Shown here: positions 16,742 through 26,811 of the stretch, piece by piece
How positions within the stretch are numbered: position 1 is the stretch's first letter
Layout: every line of letters starts with the position of its first letter
Origin: CAZADA01 sp964568975
Lineage (GTDB): Bacteria; Pseudomonadota; Alphaproteobacteria; Caulobacterales; Maricaulaceae
Length of the DNA stretch: 64,000 nucleotides
NCBI GenBank assembly: GCA_964568975.1
Contig: CAZMSO010000005.1
Span: forward strand, 1 to 64,000
Direction: 5' to 3'
Made by a program: the position numbers and the translations under genes
The notes under the pieces: model-generated
Told to the model about the DNA's origin: nothing
The model's input: only the letters and a program-made list of their open reading frames with translations
Database searches by the model: none

Positions 16742-17860
16742 ATGACGCACGCGCCACCTCTTCGCCCGCGCCGGGCGCTGCGCCCCCTATGGAGCCCCGG
16801 CGCGCGCGGGAGCCTGGCCGCCGCCGCCGCGCCGCTTGCGCTCCTCGCGGGACCCGTGGAAACGGCCGCCGCTGAGCCCACAGCCCCGCGCCAGACACCG
16901 TGGAGCGCGTATCACGCGCGCAGCGCCGCGCGCGCCCTGCATGAACGCTGCGGCCTGCTCAGCACTGATGTCAGCCACGCGCTCTCCGCCGCGGAAGACC
17001 ACGCCCACGCCGTCTTGATCCGCCACGGCGCCACGCCTGAAGCGGTGCGCGCCGCGCACGCCCGCGCCATCGCCAGCGCTGCAGACACCGCCTGCGACAG
17101 CGCCGACGCCCGCGCGCTCACCACCCAGGTCGAGCGCGCCTATGACGGCTGGTCGCTGACGCCGCGCGCCCGGTTTTTGGGCCTGCACCGCGCCTGGGAG
17201 GCTGAGCGGGTGTGGGCCAACGACACCACTGACGCCCCCGGTGCGGCGTTAGCACCGGCGGCGGATCGAGCGCCCACGCGCTTGCGATGGCTTGTGCGCC
17301 AAGACGCTGTCGCGGGACCCGTCTCTGCTGTTGCTAACGACGCTGCCTCTGATCCCTCAGGCTCAGCCGTGCTGGCGGGATCTTTCGGCTTAATCGCCAT
17401 AGACGAGGAGATCCAACTGGCTGCGCTTCTCGTTGATGAGGGCGCGCACGCCCACACCGCGCGCCTGAGCCTGCGCGACGCGCGCCGAGCGAGCCGTGCG
17501 ACGGTGGACCGATTGCGCCGCTTCGCGCCGGCGCGACCGGGCGGGCTGGCCGCCGCCGCCGCGCCGGAGGCGTTAAGCCGCGCGTTTTGGGCGTCTGAAC
17601 GCCTGGCGGGGAGAAGCGCAACGCGGCTCGCAGGAGAGAGTGCAGCAAGCCGCCCCGCCGCGCTCTTCACATTCGCCGCAGACGCGCTCGCCGCTGTCGC
17701 GCAACTTGATCCTAGTGAAGTCGTCATCGTCGAGGCGGAGGTCGCCCGCGCGGACGCGCGCGGCGGCGAGCGGGTGGCGATCGCCTTTGAGGTCGGCGAT
17801 TTCAACGCCGCGCGGGACTTCGCGCTGCGAGCTCCCGCCGCGGCGCGCCGCGCGCCTTAA
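16742..17860 (+). CDS. Exported Ala-rich protein of unknown function
   Basis: This 372-residue protein has a probable long basic signal peptide (ARGSLAAAAAPLALLAGPV, cleavage near TAAAEP around residue 45). The mature part is helix-rich with HERCGLLSTDVSHALSAAED, AIASAADTACDSADARALTT and later FASERL-type helices. I do not recognise a family. Three cysteines lie in the mature part. ATG 16742 is used; an ATG at 16712 would lengthen the leader. Its TAA shares the palindrome TTAA (17857-17860) with the convergent histidine kinase gene. Codon use matches the neighbours. Confidence 0.65.
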   Translation: MTHAPPLRPRRALRPLWSPGARGSLAAAAAPLALLAGPVETAAAEPTAPRQTPWSAYHARSAARALHERCGLLSTDVSHALSAAEDHAHAVLIRHGATPEAVRAAHARAIASAADTACDSADARALTTQVERAYDGWSLTPRARFLGLHRAWEAERVWANDTTDAPGAALAPAADRAPTRLRWLVRQDAVAGPVSAVANDAASDPSGSAVLAGSFGLIAIDEEIQLAALLVDEGAHAHTARLSLRDARRASRATVDRLRRFAPARPGGLAAAAAPEALSRAFWASERLAGRSATRLAGESAASRPAALFTFAADALAAVAQLDPSEVVIVEAEVARADARGGERVAIAFEVGDFNAARDFALRAPAAARRAP

Positions 17861-19491
17861 GCGATGGAGGCCGACGCGGAAGGTGCGGCCGCATCGCCGC
17901 ACAAAACCGGCGCGCGCACGCGCATCGTCGCACCGTCGCCGATCACGCTTTCCGCTTCAAAAACGCCGTCATGCATTTGTGCGAGCGCGCGCACAATCGC
18001 CAGGCCGAGACCTGCGCCCGTGGCGTTGCTTTGGCGCCCGACCCGCGTTTGCACATAAGGCTGGCCGAGTTGGGCGACCTCCTCCGGCGTCAGACCCGGA
18101 CCAGTGTCGGCGACCTCCAACACTAAGCAGCGGTCGCGTTCCGCCACCCGCGCCGTGACCCGTCCGCCCGCGGGCGTGAATTTGATCGCGTTCGACAGCA
18201 GATTAATCAGGATTTGCCGCAAGGCGCGCGCATCCGCCTCCACCACGACAGGCGTGTCCGGGGCCACGCGATCAAGCGTGACATTGGCGGCCTCAGCTAA
18301 GATGTGGGTCATGCGCAGCGCAGCGTCTAAGACGTCGCGCGCGTCGATCACCTCCATCTCCAGGGCATAGGCCCCGGATTCGATCTTCGACAAATCCACC
18401 ACGGAATCGACCAAACCAAGCAAATGCTGAGCGCTCTCGTGAATGAGGTCGGCGTATTCGGCGTACTTCACCGGCATTGGGCCGAACACCTTCGCCCGCA
18501 TCACATCCGCAAAGCCAAGCACTGCGTTTAACGGCGTGCGCAACTCATGGCTCAAGCGGGCGTAGAATTGCGTCTTGCGCTCCGCGTCCGCCGCCGCTTC
18601 AGCGTGGCGGCGCTCCAACACAGCCACGCGGGCGTCCACCGGACCAGGTCGCACCAATTCCACAGCGACATCGCCGCGCCCCAGCGGCGTCACCCGCCCC
18701 CGCAAGGCGCGCCCCATCACCGACACGCGCACGCCCTCCGGCGCGTCGCGCCGCCGCGCCCGCGCCAGCGCCGCCGTCAGCGCCGGGCCTGAGGACGGGT
18801 CCACTAAGTCAATCGCGCGATGGCCGCTCGCCTGCTCCGCCGGCAATCCCAAGAGCGCTGTGCAGGCCCCGCCGACTTCCGCGACTTGGTCGCCGCCGAC
18901 CACGCGCATCAACACGCCGCCCGCGCCGTCGAGCAAGCGCTGCGTCGCCGCGCGAGCGCGCTGCTCCCGCTCAGCGTCGCGCGCCTGCCGCGCCCGCACG
19001 CCCCAGACCATGACGCTCACAAACGCCACCGGCGCAATCGCCGTCGCAAAGCCGGAAAGCGCGACCTCGCGCGCCGGCGCGAGCAGCGCCGCCAGAACAA
19101 GACCCACCGTGGCGAACAGGCCGCCTTCCCATAACGGCGCGCGCGGACGCAGCAAAGACGCCGCCGCCGCCGGCGCCACGAACCACCCCGCCAGCGCCGG
19201 CCACGCCGAGCCCACCAAAACCGCTGCTATTGTGACAGCAGCGGTCCACAGCACGACCAGGCCCGCCGCCCACCGCGCGTCTAACACCAGCGCGCCCATG
19301 ACCAGCACCGCCAACGCCGGCGCGCCGGCGACAATGAACGCCGCCGTCCCCGGCCCATAGAGCGGCGCGCCCGACAGGCCGTGCGCCGCGACTCCAAAGA
19401 CCAGCGCCGCCAGCCACACGCCATGGGCGACGCGCACAGCGTGCAAATGATCCGACATTCCCGTCATCATCGTGCGTTCATCATGTCCCAT
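17857..19491 (-). CDS. Membrane sensor histidine kinase (DivJ/PleC-like)
   Basis: This 544-residue protein has about six N-terminal hydrophobic segments (residues 20-165), a degenerate PAS-like region (about 185-285), a coiled linker and a HisKA domain with the phospho-acceptor His315 in QFYARLSHELRTPLNAVLGF. The sequence after it, FADVMRAKVFGPMPVKYAEY followed by ADLIHESAQHLLGLVDSVVD, is the type found in DivJ and PleC cell-cycle kinases. The HATPase has the N-box NLLSNAIKFTPAGG and G-boxes DTGPGLT and GAGLGLAIVRAL. No receiver domain or cognate regulator gene is adjacent. Several ATGs near the start (19491, 19470, 19458) are possible. Confidence 0.87.
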   Translation of the reverse strand: MGHDERTMMTGMSDHLHAVRVAHGVWLAALVFGVAAHGLSGAPLYGPGTAAFIVAGAPALAVLVMGALVLDARWAAGLVVLWTAAVTIAAVLVGSAWPALAGWFVAPAAAASLLRPRAPLWEGGLFATVGLVLAALLAPAREVALSGFATAIAPVAFVSVMVWGVRARQARDAEREQRARAATQRLLDGAGGVLMRVVGGDQVAEVGGACTALLGLPAEQASGHRAIDLVDPSSGPALTAALARARRRDAPEGVRVSVMGRALRGRVTPLGRGDVAVELVRPGPVDARVAVLERRHAEAAADAERKTQFYARLSHELRTPLNAVLGFADVMRAKVFGPMPVKYAEYADLIHESAQHLLGLVDSVVDLSKIESGAYALEMEVIDARDVLDAALRMTHILAEAANVTLDRVAPDTPVVVEADARALRQILINLLSNAIKFTPAGGRVTARVAERDRCLVLEVADTGPGLTPEEVAQLGQPYVQTRVGRQSNATGAGLGLAIVRALAQMHDGVFEAESVIGDGATMRVRAPVLCGDAAAPSASASIA

Positions 19492-19717
19492 CGCGCCTGA
19501 CCCTACGATCAGACACGCTCACCCCCGCCGCCACCCTCCATCTGCCGGACAAAAGTTTAAGCCGCCTCAATGCGCGCATTTATCTTAAAAGCGCGTCGTC
19601 CCCAGCTTTTGTGTCGGCGAAACCGCGGGCCCCTAGCGTCTGGGAGACGGACGCGTCAGGCCTCACGCGGCCTCGCCCGCGGCGTTGTGGCGCTCATCGC
19701 GACAGGAGAACCTTGTC

Positions 19718-20671
19718 ATGAACCTTATCCGCATTGGATCCATCGTCGCGAGCGCGCTGTTGAGCGTGACCGCCGCCGTTGCCGACGATCCGCGCTCCCA
19801 AGACATTCCGGTCCGCCAAAGCGATTTGGCGCGGCTGGCCTCGCCTTACGCCAGTCTCTACCGCGCGTTAGAGCGGTTTGAGACGGTCAGCTTCGCGAGC
19901 GCGTCTGAGGTCACCGACAGCTTACACGCGGTCGGGCGGGTCTCGCCCGACGATTTGGCGGTGGCGTGGACCGCCTATGCGGCCCTCTCCGCCAGCATCA
20001 CGCCCGCTTACATGGACGGCGTGCGCGACGCGGTCGAGCTTTACGGCGCCAAGCGCGTGGCGAAGGGGCTGCGGCGGGATCCCCGCTACGCCCGCAGCCT
20101 CGCCGGCGGCGACGACGCCACGCGCGCCATCGTCGCCCGCTTGGCCGCCGACGCGGACGCCCTGCGCACCGCGGCCGCGCGCGTGGACGGCCAGTCCTAC
20201 GCCATTCAAGACCAACCCTGGGCCTTGACCCGTCATGGTCCCGCCCACACGCGTTTAGCGGTGTTGACGGCCGCCGCCGCCGACATCCGCCCCGCCGACC
20301 CCCAGCTCTCCGCCTGGTTAGCGCAACGCGCCGCCGACACCGTAGAGCGTCAAAGCGAAGATCGGTTTCGCCCCTTCCTCATCGCCTCCGCCTTCGCTGG
20401 ATCCGGCGCGCGCGACGAGGCGACGCCCCATCGCACGTATGACAGCGCCGTCGACGGCGCGTTGACCTTGGCCGCGCTCACCTTGCTCAATGACGCGCGC
20501 GGGGCGGACGCGGCGCTCTACAGCGCTCGCCAAGTCAAGCAATGCTCCAGCATGGCGCGCCTCAACATCGAGCAATGCATCGCAGCCGCGGCGTTCCCCT
20601 ATGAAGATGTCTTTTGCATCGCAGAACACGGGATTGACGAAATCGCCGCCTGCGTCGACCCAAGCCCCTAG
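19718..20671 (+). CDS. Exported protein of unknown function
   Basis: This 317-residue protein has a clear signal peptide (MNLIRIGSIVASALLSVTAA, cleavage near VADDPR). The mature part is soluble and helix-rich, with ALERFETVSFASASEVTDSL, YMDGVRDAVELYGAKRVAKG and a C-terminal region with five cysteines (QCSSMARLNIEQCIAAAAF, DVFCIAEHGIDEIAACVD), suggesting disulfides in the periplasm. I do not recognise the family. ATG 19718 follows AGGAGA about 10 bases upstream. The 226-bp region to the divergent kinase gene presumably holds both promoters. Confidence 0.7.
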   Translation: MNLIRIGSIVASALLSVTAAVADDPRSQDIPVRQSDLARLASPYASLYRALERFETVSFASASEVTDSLHAVGRVSPDDLAVAWTAYAALSASITPAYMDGVRDAVELYGAKRVAKGLRRDPRYARSLAGGDDATRAIVARLAADADALRTAAARVDGQSYAIQDQPWALTRHGPAHTRLAVLTAAAADIRPADPQLSAWLAQRAADTVERQSEDRFRPFLIASAFAGSGARDEATPHRTYDSAVDGALTLAALTLLNDARGADAALYSARQVKQCSSMARLNIEQCIAAAAFPYEDVFCIAEHGIDEIAACVDPSP

Positions 20672-20752
20672 ACCCGTACTGACGTGCGTGGCGCGCCGCC
20701 GGACCTGGCGGCGCCCCTTGCAGGGCGGGGCGTCGCGCGCTAGCTCGCGGGT

Positions 20753-21199
20753 ATGAGTGACAAGACGGCCTCCCCCGCCGCCAGCGCGGCCGATGATCTG
20801 ATCGAAGACTTTGCGTTCTTCGATGACTGGGAAGACCGTTACCGTCACGTGATCGAACTGGGACAGGCGCTGCCCGCCTTAACACCGCAAGAGCACAACG
20901 ACGCCACCCGGGTCGCCGGCTGCGCGAGCCAAGTCTGGCTGGTGGTGGAGCCGGACCCGGACGCGCCCACGCGCATCCGCGTGCGCGGCGACAGCGACGC
21001 CCACATTGTTAAGGGCCTCGCCGCGATTCTTGCGCGTCTGTACGCCGGCCAAGAGCCCGCCCAAGTGGCGGCCGTCGATCCCGAGGCGGTGTTCGCCCGC
21101 ATCGGCTTGGTCGAACATTTGTCTTCCCAGCGCGCGAATGGGCTGAAGTCCATGATTGCGCGAATCCGCCGGGACGCCGCGGCCCTCGCGGCGGGCTGA
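20753..21199 (+). CDS. sufE: SufE sulfur-acceptor protein for Fe-S assembly
   Basis: This 148-residue protein accepts sulfur from the SufS cysteine desulfurase and passes it to the SUF scaffold. It contains the family's DLIEDFAFFDDWEDRYRHVI, ELGQALPALTPQEHN and VAGCASQVWLVVE with the catalytic Cys57, and ends with LVEHLSSQRANGLKSMIARI. Length and motif order are standard. It is not next to other suf genes here, which is common in alphaproteobacteria. ATG 20753 lies 82 bp after the preceding gene. Confidence 0.95.
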   Translation: MSDKTASPAASAADDLIEDFAFFDDWEDRYRHVIELGQALPALTPQEHNDATRVAGCASQVWLVVEPDPDAPTRIRVRGDSDAHIVKGLAAILARLYAGQEPAQVAAVDPEAVFARIGLVEHLSSQRANGLKSMIARIRRDAAALAAG

Positions 21200-21222
21200 C
21201 CGCCGCCGCCGGCGGGCCCGCG

Positions 21223-22005
21223 TCAGGTCGCCGGGCGATTCGCCTCAGGATCCGCGAGGCCGTAATGGTCCGCCAAGCGGTCAAGGGCGAGCCGGACCAT
21301 GACTTTCCCCGAACGCTGGGGCCAGCCAAACGCCTTCTCCACCGCCGCTAACCCCTGACCGTCGCAACAGACCGCGCGCAAGACGCGATCAAGGCCCGGC
21401 CCCACCGCCGCAAGCGCCGCCTCGACCCGTCTTTGGGCGGCGCGGGCGGGACCATGGTCGTTGATCGGCGCCGCCGCCGGCCCGCGCCGGCCGCCGGCGG
21501 TCGGAGGCGCGTCCCAGGCCATCGTCACGCGCGGCGCGCGGTGCGCGACCTCATAATCGTGGCGCAAGCGCTCGCCCGCGGCGAAGGCCCGCGGCGCTAG
21601 AAACGGCCGCCCGCCTGGGCCGCGGCGGGTCAACCACACAAGCGGGGACTCTGCGAGATTGACTGTCGCGGTCTCCGCCACACCCCCCGACACAGCGACT
21701 GTGCGACGCTCCAGCACCCGGTGTTGATCGGCGAACGCCGCGTCGTCACCGCCCATACGCCGAAGCCGCGCTTGGCCGTCGGCGCTTAACACATAGGCCG
21801 CCGGGCGCCCGCTTTGGGCTTGCACCACCCCCTCCGCACGCCAGCGCGCCACTGTCGCGCCATCCACGCGCGCAAGCGGCCGCCGGCGACGATCGCCCTC
21901 ACTGAACACGCCGAAATGACCAGCCTCTGCATCAAGAGCGATCAGCGCCGCGTTGCGGTGCGCCAGACGGCGCAACGCGCGATCCTCGCGACTTGGGCGG
22001 CTCAC
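21223..22005 (-). CDS. DUF6456 helix-turn-helix-like protein
   Basis: This protein of about 260 residues has an N-terminal winged-helix-like part (ARVDGATVARWRAEGVVQAQ, AYVLSADGQARLRRM). Its C-terminal DUF6456-type domain includes RAAQRRVEAALAAVGPGLDR, VLRAVCCDGQGLAAVEKAFG and WPQRSGKVMVRLALDRLADHY. The latter resembles sigma/HTH-like DNA-binding segments. The start is probably GTG 22005, overlapping the stop of the upstream gene (GTGA) and preceded by GAGG; another GTG at 22023 is possible. It pairs with the DnaA domain-IV protein, suggesting a shared regulatory role; the function is otherwise unknown. Confidence 0.75.
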   Translation of the reverse strand: MSRPSREDRALRRLAHRNAALIALDAEAGHFGVFSEGDRRRRPLARVDGATVARWRAEGVVQAQSGRPAAYVLSADGQARLRRMGGDDAAFADQHRVLERRTVAVSGGVAETATVNLAESPLVWLTRRGPGGRPFLAPRAFAAGERLRHDYEVAHRAPRVTMAWDAPPTAGGRRGPAAAPINDHGPARAAQRRVEAALAAVGPGLDRVLRAVCCDGQGLAAVEKAFGWPQRSGKVMVRLALDRLADHYGLADPEANRPAT

Positions 22006-22379
22006 GCGTCCGCCTCGACGCACGCAAACCGGCCCGGCGATCGGGCGGGCCGTGGCGACGGCGCAGCGCGCAAGAACGCCTCCAAATCGTCGAGATAAGC
22101 GTCAAACCCCGGATCTTCGCGGCGATCCTCCACCACATGACACGCGTGGGAGACGGTGGTGCGGTCGCGCCCAAACGCCGCCGCCACGCGCGCCAAGCTC
22201 ATGCCGAACGCAATGTGGGTGAGATACATCGCCGTTTGACGAGCCAGCGCAGCGGCCTTGGACCGCCGCGTGCGCGCCGCGATTTCTTCATGCGGCTGAC
22301 GAAACACGAAAGCCACAGCGTGCTGCGCCAAGCGCGCACGCGCTTCATCATCATCCACCCAGCGTGTGGCATTCCCCAT
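22002..22379 (-). CDS. Free-standing DnaA domain-IV-like DNA-binding protein
   Basis: This 125-residue protein consists mainly of a DnaA C-terminal DNA-binding domain. SKAAALARQTAMYLTHIAFG is followed by MSLARVAAAFGRDRTTVSHA and CHVVEDRREDPGFD, corresponding to the DnaA signature (F-GRDH-TVIHAC type). The ATPase and oligomerisation domains of full DnaA are absent, so it should bind DnaA-box-like DNA without initiating replication. ATG 22379 is preceded by AGGGAGG. Box-like sequences lie just upstream (22426-22473), suggesting autoregulation. It overlaps the DUF6456 gene by 4 bp. Confidence 0.85.
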   Translation of the reverse strand: MGNATRWVDDDEARARLAQHAVAFVFRQPHEEIAARTRRSKAAALARQTAMYLTHIAFGMSLARVAAAFGRDRTTVSHACHVVEDRREDPGFDAYLDDLEAFLRAAPSPRPARSPGRFACVEADA

Positions 22380-22425
22380 ACTCGCCTCCCTCTCCCATGG
22401 ATTCCACCTGCGGGTGCGCAGGTTT

Positions 22426-22473
22426 ACATCCACAACCAAGAGCGAGGATAAGATTCCTATAACAGGAGGATAA
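22426..22473. promoter_or_regulatory. Cluster of three DnaA-box-like 9-mers and a GATTC site
   Basis: Upstream of the DnaA domain-IV gene, three 9-mers each match the DnaA box TTATCCACA at seven positions: ACATCCACA (plus, 22426-22434), TTATCCTCG (minus, 22451-22443) and TTATCCTCC (minus, 22473-22465). The last two are exactly 22 bp apart, two helical turns. A GATTC (GANTC, CcrM-type methylation) site lies at 22452-22456 between them. The stretch is AT-richer than its surroundings. The pattern is seen directly; binding is inferred. Confidence 0.4.
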
Positions 22474-22507
22474 GTGCTTAACGCACCGCGGGGTTGTTAA
22501 CTCTTCC

Positions 22508-22927
22508 TTATGATTTCTTTTGAGTGCGCCCTTTAGCGTTCTGACCCAGCCCCATGCGCTTAGCAAGATCAGAGCGCGCCTTTGCATAATTGGGCGCCAC
22601 CATCGGATAGTCCGCGGGCAAGCCCCATTTGCGACGATAGTCTTCCGGCGACATATCATACTGGGTCCGCAAATGCCGCTTCAGTGATTTGAACTTCCGT
22701 CCATCTTCAAGACAGACCAAATGATCCGGCGTCACTGATTTTTTAATCGGCACCGCAGGCGTGGGCGGTTCCTCATGCGCCGCCGCACCAGCGACGGCCA
22801 ATTCATTCATGGTCGAATGGACGTTCTCAATGATCCGTGGCACGTCGGCGACCGACACGGCATTAGAACCAACATAAGAGGCGACGAGTTCAGTCGTCAT
22901 TTCAATGAGTTCGAGGCGATCAGTCAT
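22508..22927 (-). CDS. mucR: MucR-family zinc-finger transcriptional regulator
   Basis: This 139-residue protein is a member of the Ros/MucR family. The N-terminal helix LELIEMTTELVASYVGSNAV is the oligomerisation segment. The C-terminal DNA-binding part reads HLVCLEDGRKFKSLKRHLRT, then QYDMSPEDYRRKWGLPADYP and MVAPNYAKARSDLAKRMGLG. MucR proteins are H-NS-like silencers of AT-rich promoters and act in cell-cycle control in Caulobacterales. ATG 22927 is chosen; the upstream in-frame reading is not conserved in type. About 235 bp of non-coding sequence (22928-23162) separate it from the Mrp operon, with no further motif I can support. Confidence 0.93.
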   Translation of the reverse strand: MTDRLELIEMTTELVASYVGSNAVSVADVPRIIENVHSTMNELAVAGAAAHEEPPTPAVPIKKSVTPDHLVCLEDGRKFKSLKRHLRTQYDMSPEDYRRKWGLPADYPMVAPNYAKARSDLAKRMGLGQNAKGRTQKKS

Positions 22928-23162
22928 GTCTGTCCTGTTCCGAAAATTGCACCGATGGGTGTAAGCAAAGCACGACGATTCGGCAACACGCGCCCAAAAC
23001 CCCGTCATCATGCTGTGGTCTTTAAGTGACTAAGGTCGATACGATCAACCGCGACATTTATCGATAAAGATCTTGGAGTTCAACAATCAAGATGCGCAAG
23101 GACCGCAGACGCCGACCAGCGGCCCGCCGCGCCCCCCCGTCGGCGCGCCGCGAACCGAACAG

Positions 23163-24947
23163 CTATGCGGCCAGAGCGGCGATCAACGCCAAGCCCAACA
23201 CCAACAGCGTCGCGATGGCGAAGGCGTTGTCCGGCACCGCGCGACGCACGACGCCGGCGGGGGAAAACGCCGCATGGGCCTGATCGCCAAGATACCGGGC
23301 CCCGCGGCCTAAGGCGAGCGTGGCGTGGGCGACCATCCGCGCGCCGAAAGCCCCGGCCCACCGCCCCACATCCAAGCCAAGCCGGCGATACACCCAGTCA
23401 AAGTCCAAAATGGTCGCGGGCCGTTCCGGCGGATACAGCTTCAACCGCATGAGGAACGCAAAAGCGAACGCCGCCGCGACCAGCAATTGCATCTGCGTCA
23501 AGACATGATCAGCGGTGTAGGCCGCATACCCGCCCGGCAGCGGCAACAACGCATAAAGCGCGCCCATGCCGCCCCATCCCGCCGGCAAGGGCAGCGCCAA
23601 ATACACACACAAAAACGCCGCCAAACCCATGGCCAGCAGCATGTTCCACGGCGCTTCGCGGGGCCGGCGCCCGCTGTCATGCCCAAAGAAGGAGAAATAC
23701 GGGATCTTGATGCCAGAGTGCTCCAGCACGCCCGCTGACGCAAACAACAGCATCAGCCACACGAGCGTGTAATGCTCTTTCGCAGCGGCGGCCAAAATCA
23801 TCGACTTTGAGACAAAGCCCGAGAACAGCGGAAAGGCCGAGATCGACGCCGCCCCGACAATGCAGAATATCGCCGTGAACGGCATCGTCTTATAAAGGCC
23901 GCCAAGCTCGCTCGCCTTACATGTGCCGGTGCGGTGCAACACCGCGCCCATGCTCATAAACAGCAACGCCTTGTAAATGATGTGGCAAAACGCGTGGGCG
24001 GCCGCGCCATTGAGCGCCAAGCTTGTCCCGATGCCGACGCCGCACACCATGAAGCCCAGCTGGTTGTTCAAGCTGTAGGCGAGGACGCGGCGCAGATCAT
24101 TCTCAATCACGGCGAAGAACACGGGAAACACCGTCATCACAGCGCCGACATAAATCAGCGGCTCATACCCCGCGAATCCGCGCGCTAAGGCGTAAACGGC
24201 GAGCTTGGTCGTAAAGGCGGACAAAACCACCGCCCCCACCGGCGTAGCCCGCGGATAACTGTCCTGGAGCCAGTTGTGTAACAGCGGAAACGCGCACTTA
24301 ATTCCGATCGCCAGCAGAATGAGCGCGCCGCCAAGCGTCGCCGGATCGAAATAAGGTGTCGCCTCACCGCCGGGCTCAAGCGGCCCGCCGAACGCCAAGG
24401 AGCCCGTCGCGGCCGCATGCGCCGCCGCCCCCGCCAGCAGCAACACGCCCGATCCCACATGGATCGCGAGATAGCGCAGGCCCGCATTAATCCGCGCCGC
24501 CCCCCCCGCGCCCATCACCAGCCCCACCGACGAGAGCGCCGTCAGCTCCCAAAACGCAAACAGCGTCAGCAAATCGCCAGCGAACACCGCGCCGACGCCC
24601 GCGCCCGCATAAATCAGGCTCATCGCGTCTTGGGCGCGATTGCGGTCATGCAGGGCGTAAATCCCGTTGAGGAAAGACGCGATGATGAACACCAGGCCGA
24701 AAATCCGCGACAGCGGATCAAACCGCAGCGTCTCAAACGTAAAGCCGGCCACATCGACGACGCCGTAAACGCCGATCTGCGCGTTAAGCCACAACGCCAT
24801 CGCGCCAATCGGGCCCGCCAACAGCAGCAGCTTGCGCCCCGCGCGCCAGGGCAGCACCGCCGCCAGGGCCCCCGCCGCCAGCAATGACGCCGCAGGGGTC
24901 ACTTGCCCCCACACTCCCACATCCGCCGCGGCGACCAAGTCCTGCAT
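23163..24947 (-). CDS. Third NuoL/M/N-like proton-conducting subunit (MrpD-like)
   Basis: This 594-residue polytopic membrane protein of the complex I/Mrp antiporter superfamily is the last gene of the operon. The TM5 Glu lies in LTLFAFWELTALSSVGLVMG. The broken-helix region is FPLLHNWLQDSYPRATPVGA, with Lys in VVLSAFTTKLAVYALARGF. A later Lys lies in CHIIYKALLFMSMGAV. All the key ionisable residues for proton transfer are therefore present. It is longer than typical MrpD (about 490), with an extra C-terminal part ending LVLGLALIAALAA. It follows the small 107-residue gene after 5 bp. Confidence 0.88.
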   Translation of the reverse strand: MQDLVAAADVGVWGQVTPAASLLAAGALAAVLPWRAGRKLLLLAGPIGAMALWLNAQIGVYGVVDVAGFTFETLRFDPLSRIFGLVFIIASFLNGIYALHDRNRAQDAMSLIYAGAGVGAVFAGDLLTLFAFWELTALSSVGLVMGAGGAARINAGLRYLAIHVGSGVLLLAGAAAHAAATGSLAFGGPLEPGGEATPYFDPATLGGALILLAIGIKCAFPLLHNWLQDSYPRATPVGAVVLSAFTTKLAVYALARGFAGYEPLIYVGAVMTVFPVFFAVIENDLRRVLAYSLNNQLGFMVCGVGIGTSLALNGAAAHAFCHIIYKALLFMSMGAVLHRTGTCKASELGGLYKTMPFTAIFCIVGAASISAFPLFSGFVSKSMILAAAAKEHYTLVWLMLLFASAGVLEHSGIKIPYFSFFGHDSGRRPREAPWNMLLAMGLAAFLCVYLALPLPAGWGGMGALYALLPLPGGYAAYTADHVLTQMQLLVAAAFAFAFLMRLKLYPPERPATILDFDWVYRRLGLDVGRWAGAFGARMVAHATLALGRGARYLGDQAHAAFSPAGVVRRAVPDNAFAIATLLVLGLALIAALAA

Positions 24948-24952
24948 CAGCC

Positions 24953-25272
24953 TCAGCCCTTATCCTCGTCGGCGTAATAATCCGGCGCGCGCGCCAACAG
25001 CCGACGCAGCGGCCAGCCCGTCAACACGACGCCGGCGAACGCGACGAAGCCCAGCCAAGCGTGAAAGCCCAGCGCGCCATCAACACCGATATACGCATGA
25101 CGGTGGATCGCCACATCAAGCGCCGCTAAGACCAGCGCGAACACGCCAAGCCCCACGCCGACGCCGTCGCGTGCGCGCTTGTCATCGAGCCACGCCAACC
25201 GCTTTGACAGCGGGTGCACCGCCACCGGCTCGGCGTCGCTGTCGAGGCCGCTCGCTCGCTGATCGCTAACAC

Positions 25273-25276
<4 letters not shown>
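24953..25276 (-). CDS. Small two-helix membrane protein inside the Mrp operon
   Basis: This 107-residue protein has a polar N-terminus with HPLSKRLAWLDDKRARDGVG and two hydrophobic segments, about VGLGVFALVLAALDVAI and AWLGFVAFAGVVLTGWPLRR. The loop between them holds HRHAYIGVDGALGFHAW with three His. The ATG at 25276 overlaps the preceding stop (ATGA), and the next gene begins 5 bp later, so it is a real member of the operon. I do not recognise a family. It may be an accessory or assembly subunit of the antiporter complex; that is inference from position. Confidence 0.75.

Positions 25277-26807
<1,531 letters not shown>

Positions 26808-26811
<4 letters not shown>

Noticed and set aside
22475..22502. 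TTAAC...GTTAA inverted half-sites as a canonical CtrA site
   Set aside because: The spacing between the TTAA elements is 15 bases, not 7, and the orientation is inverted; I see no support for CtrA binding here.
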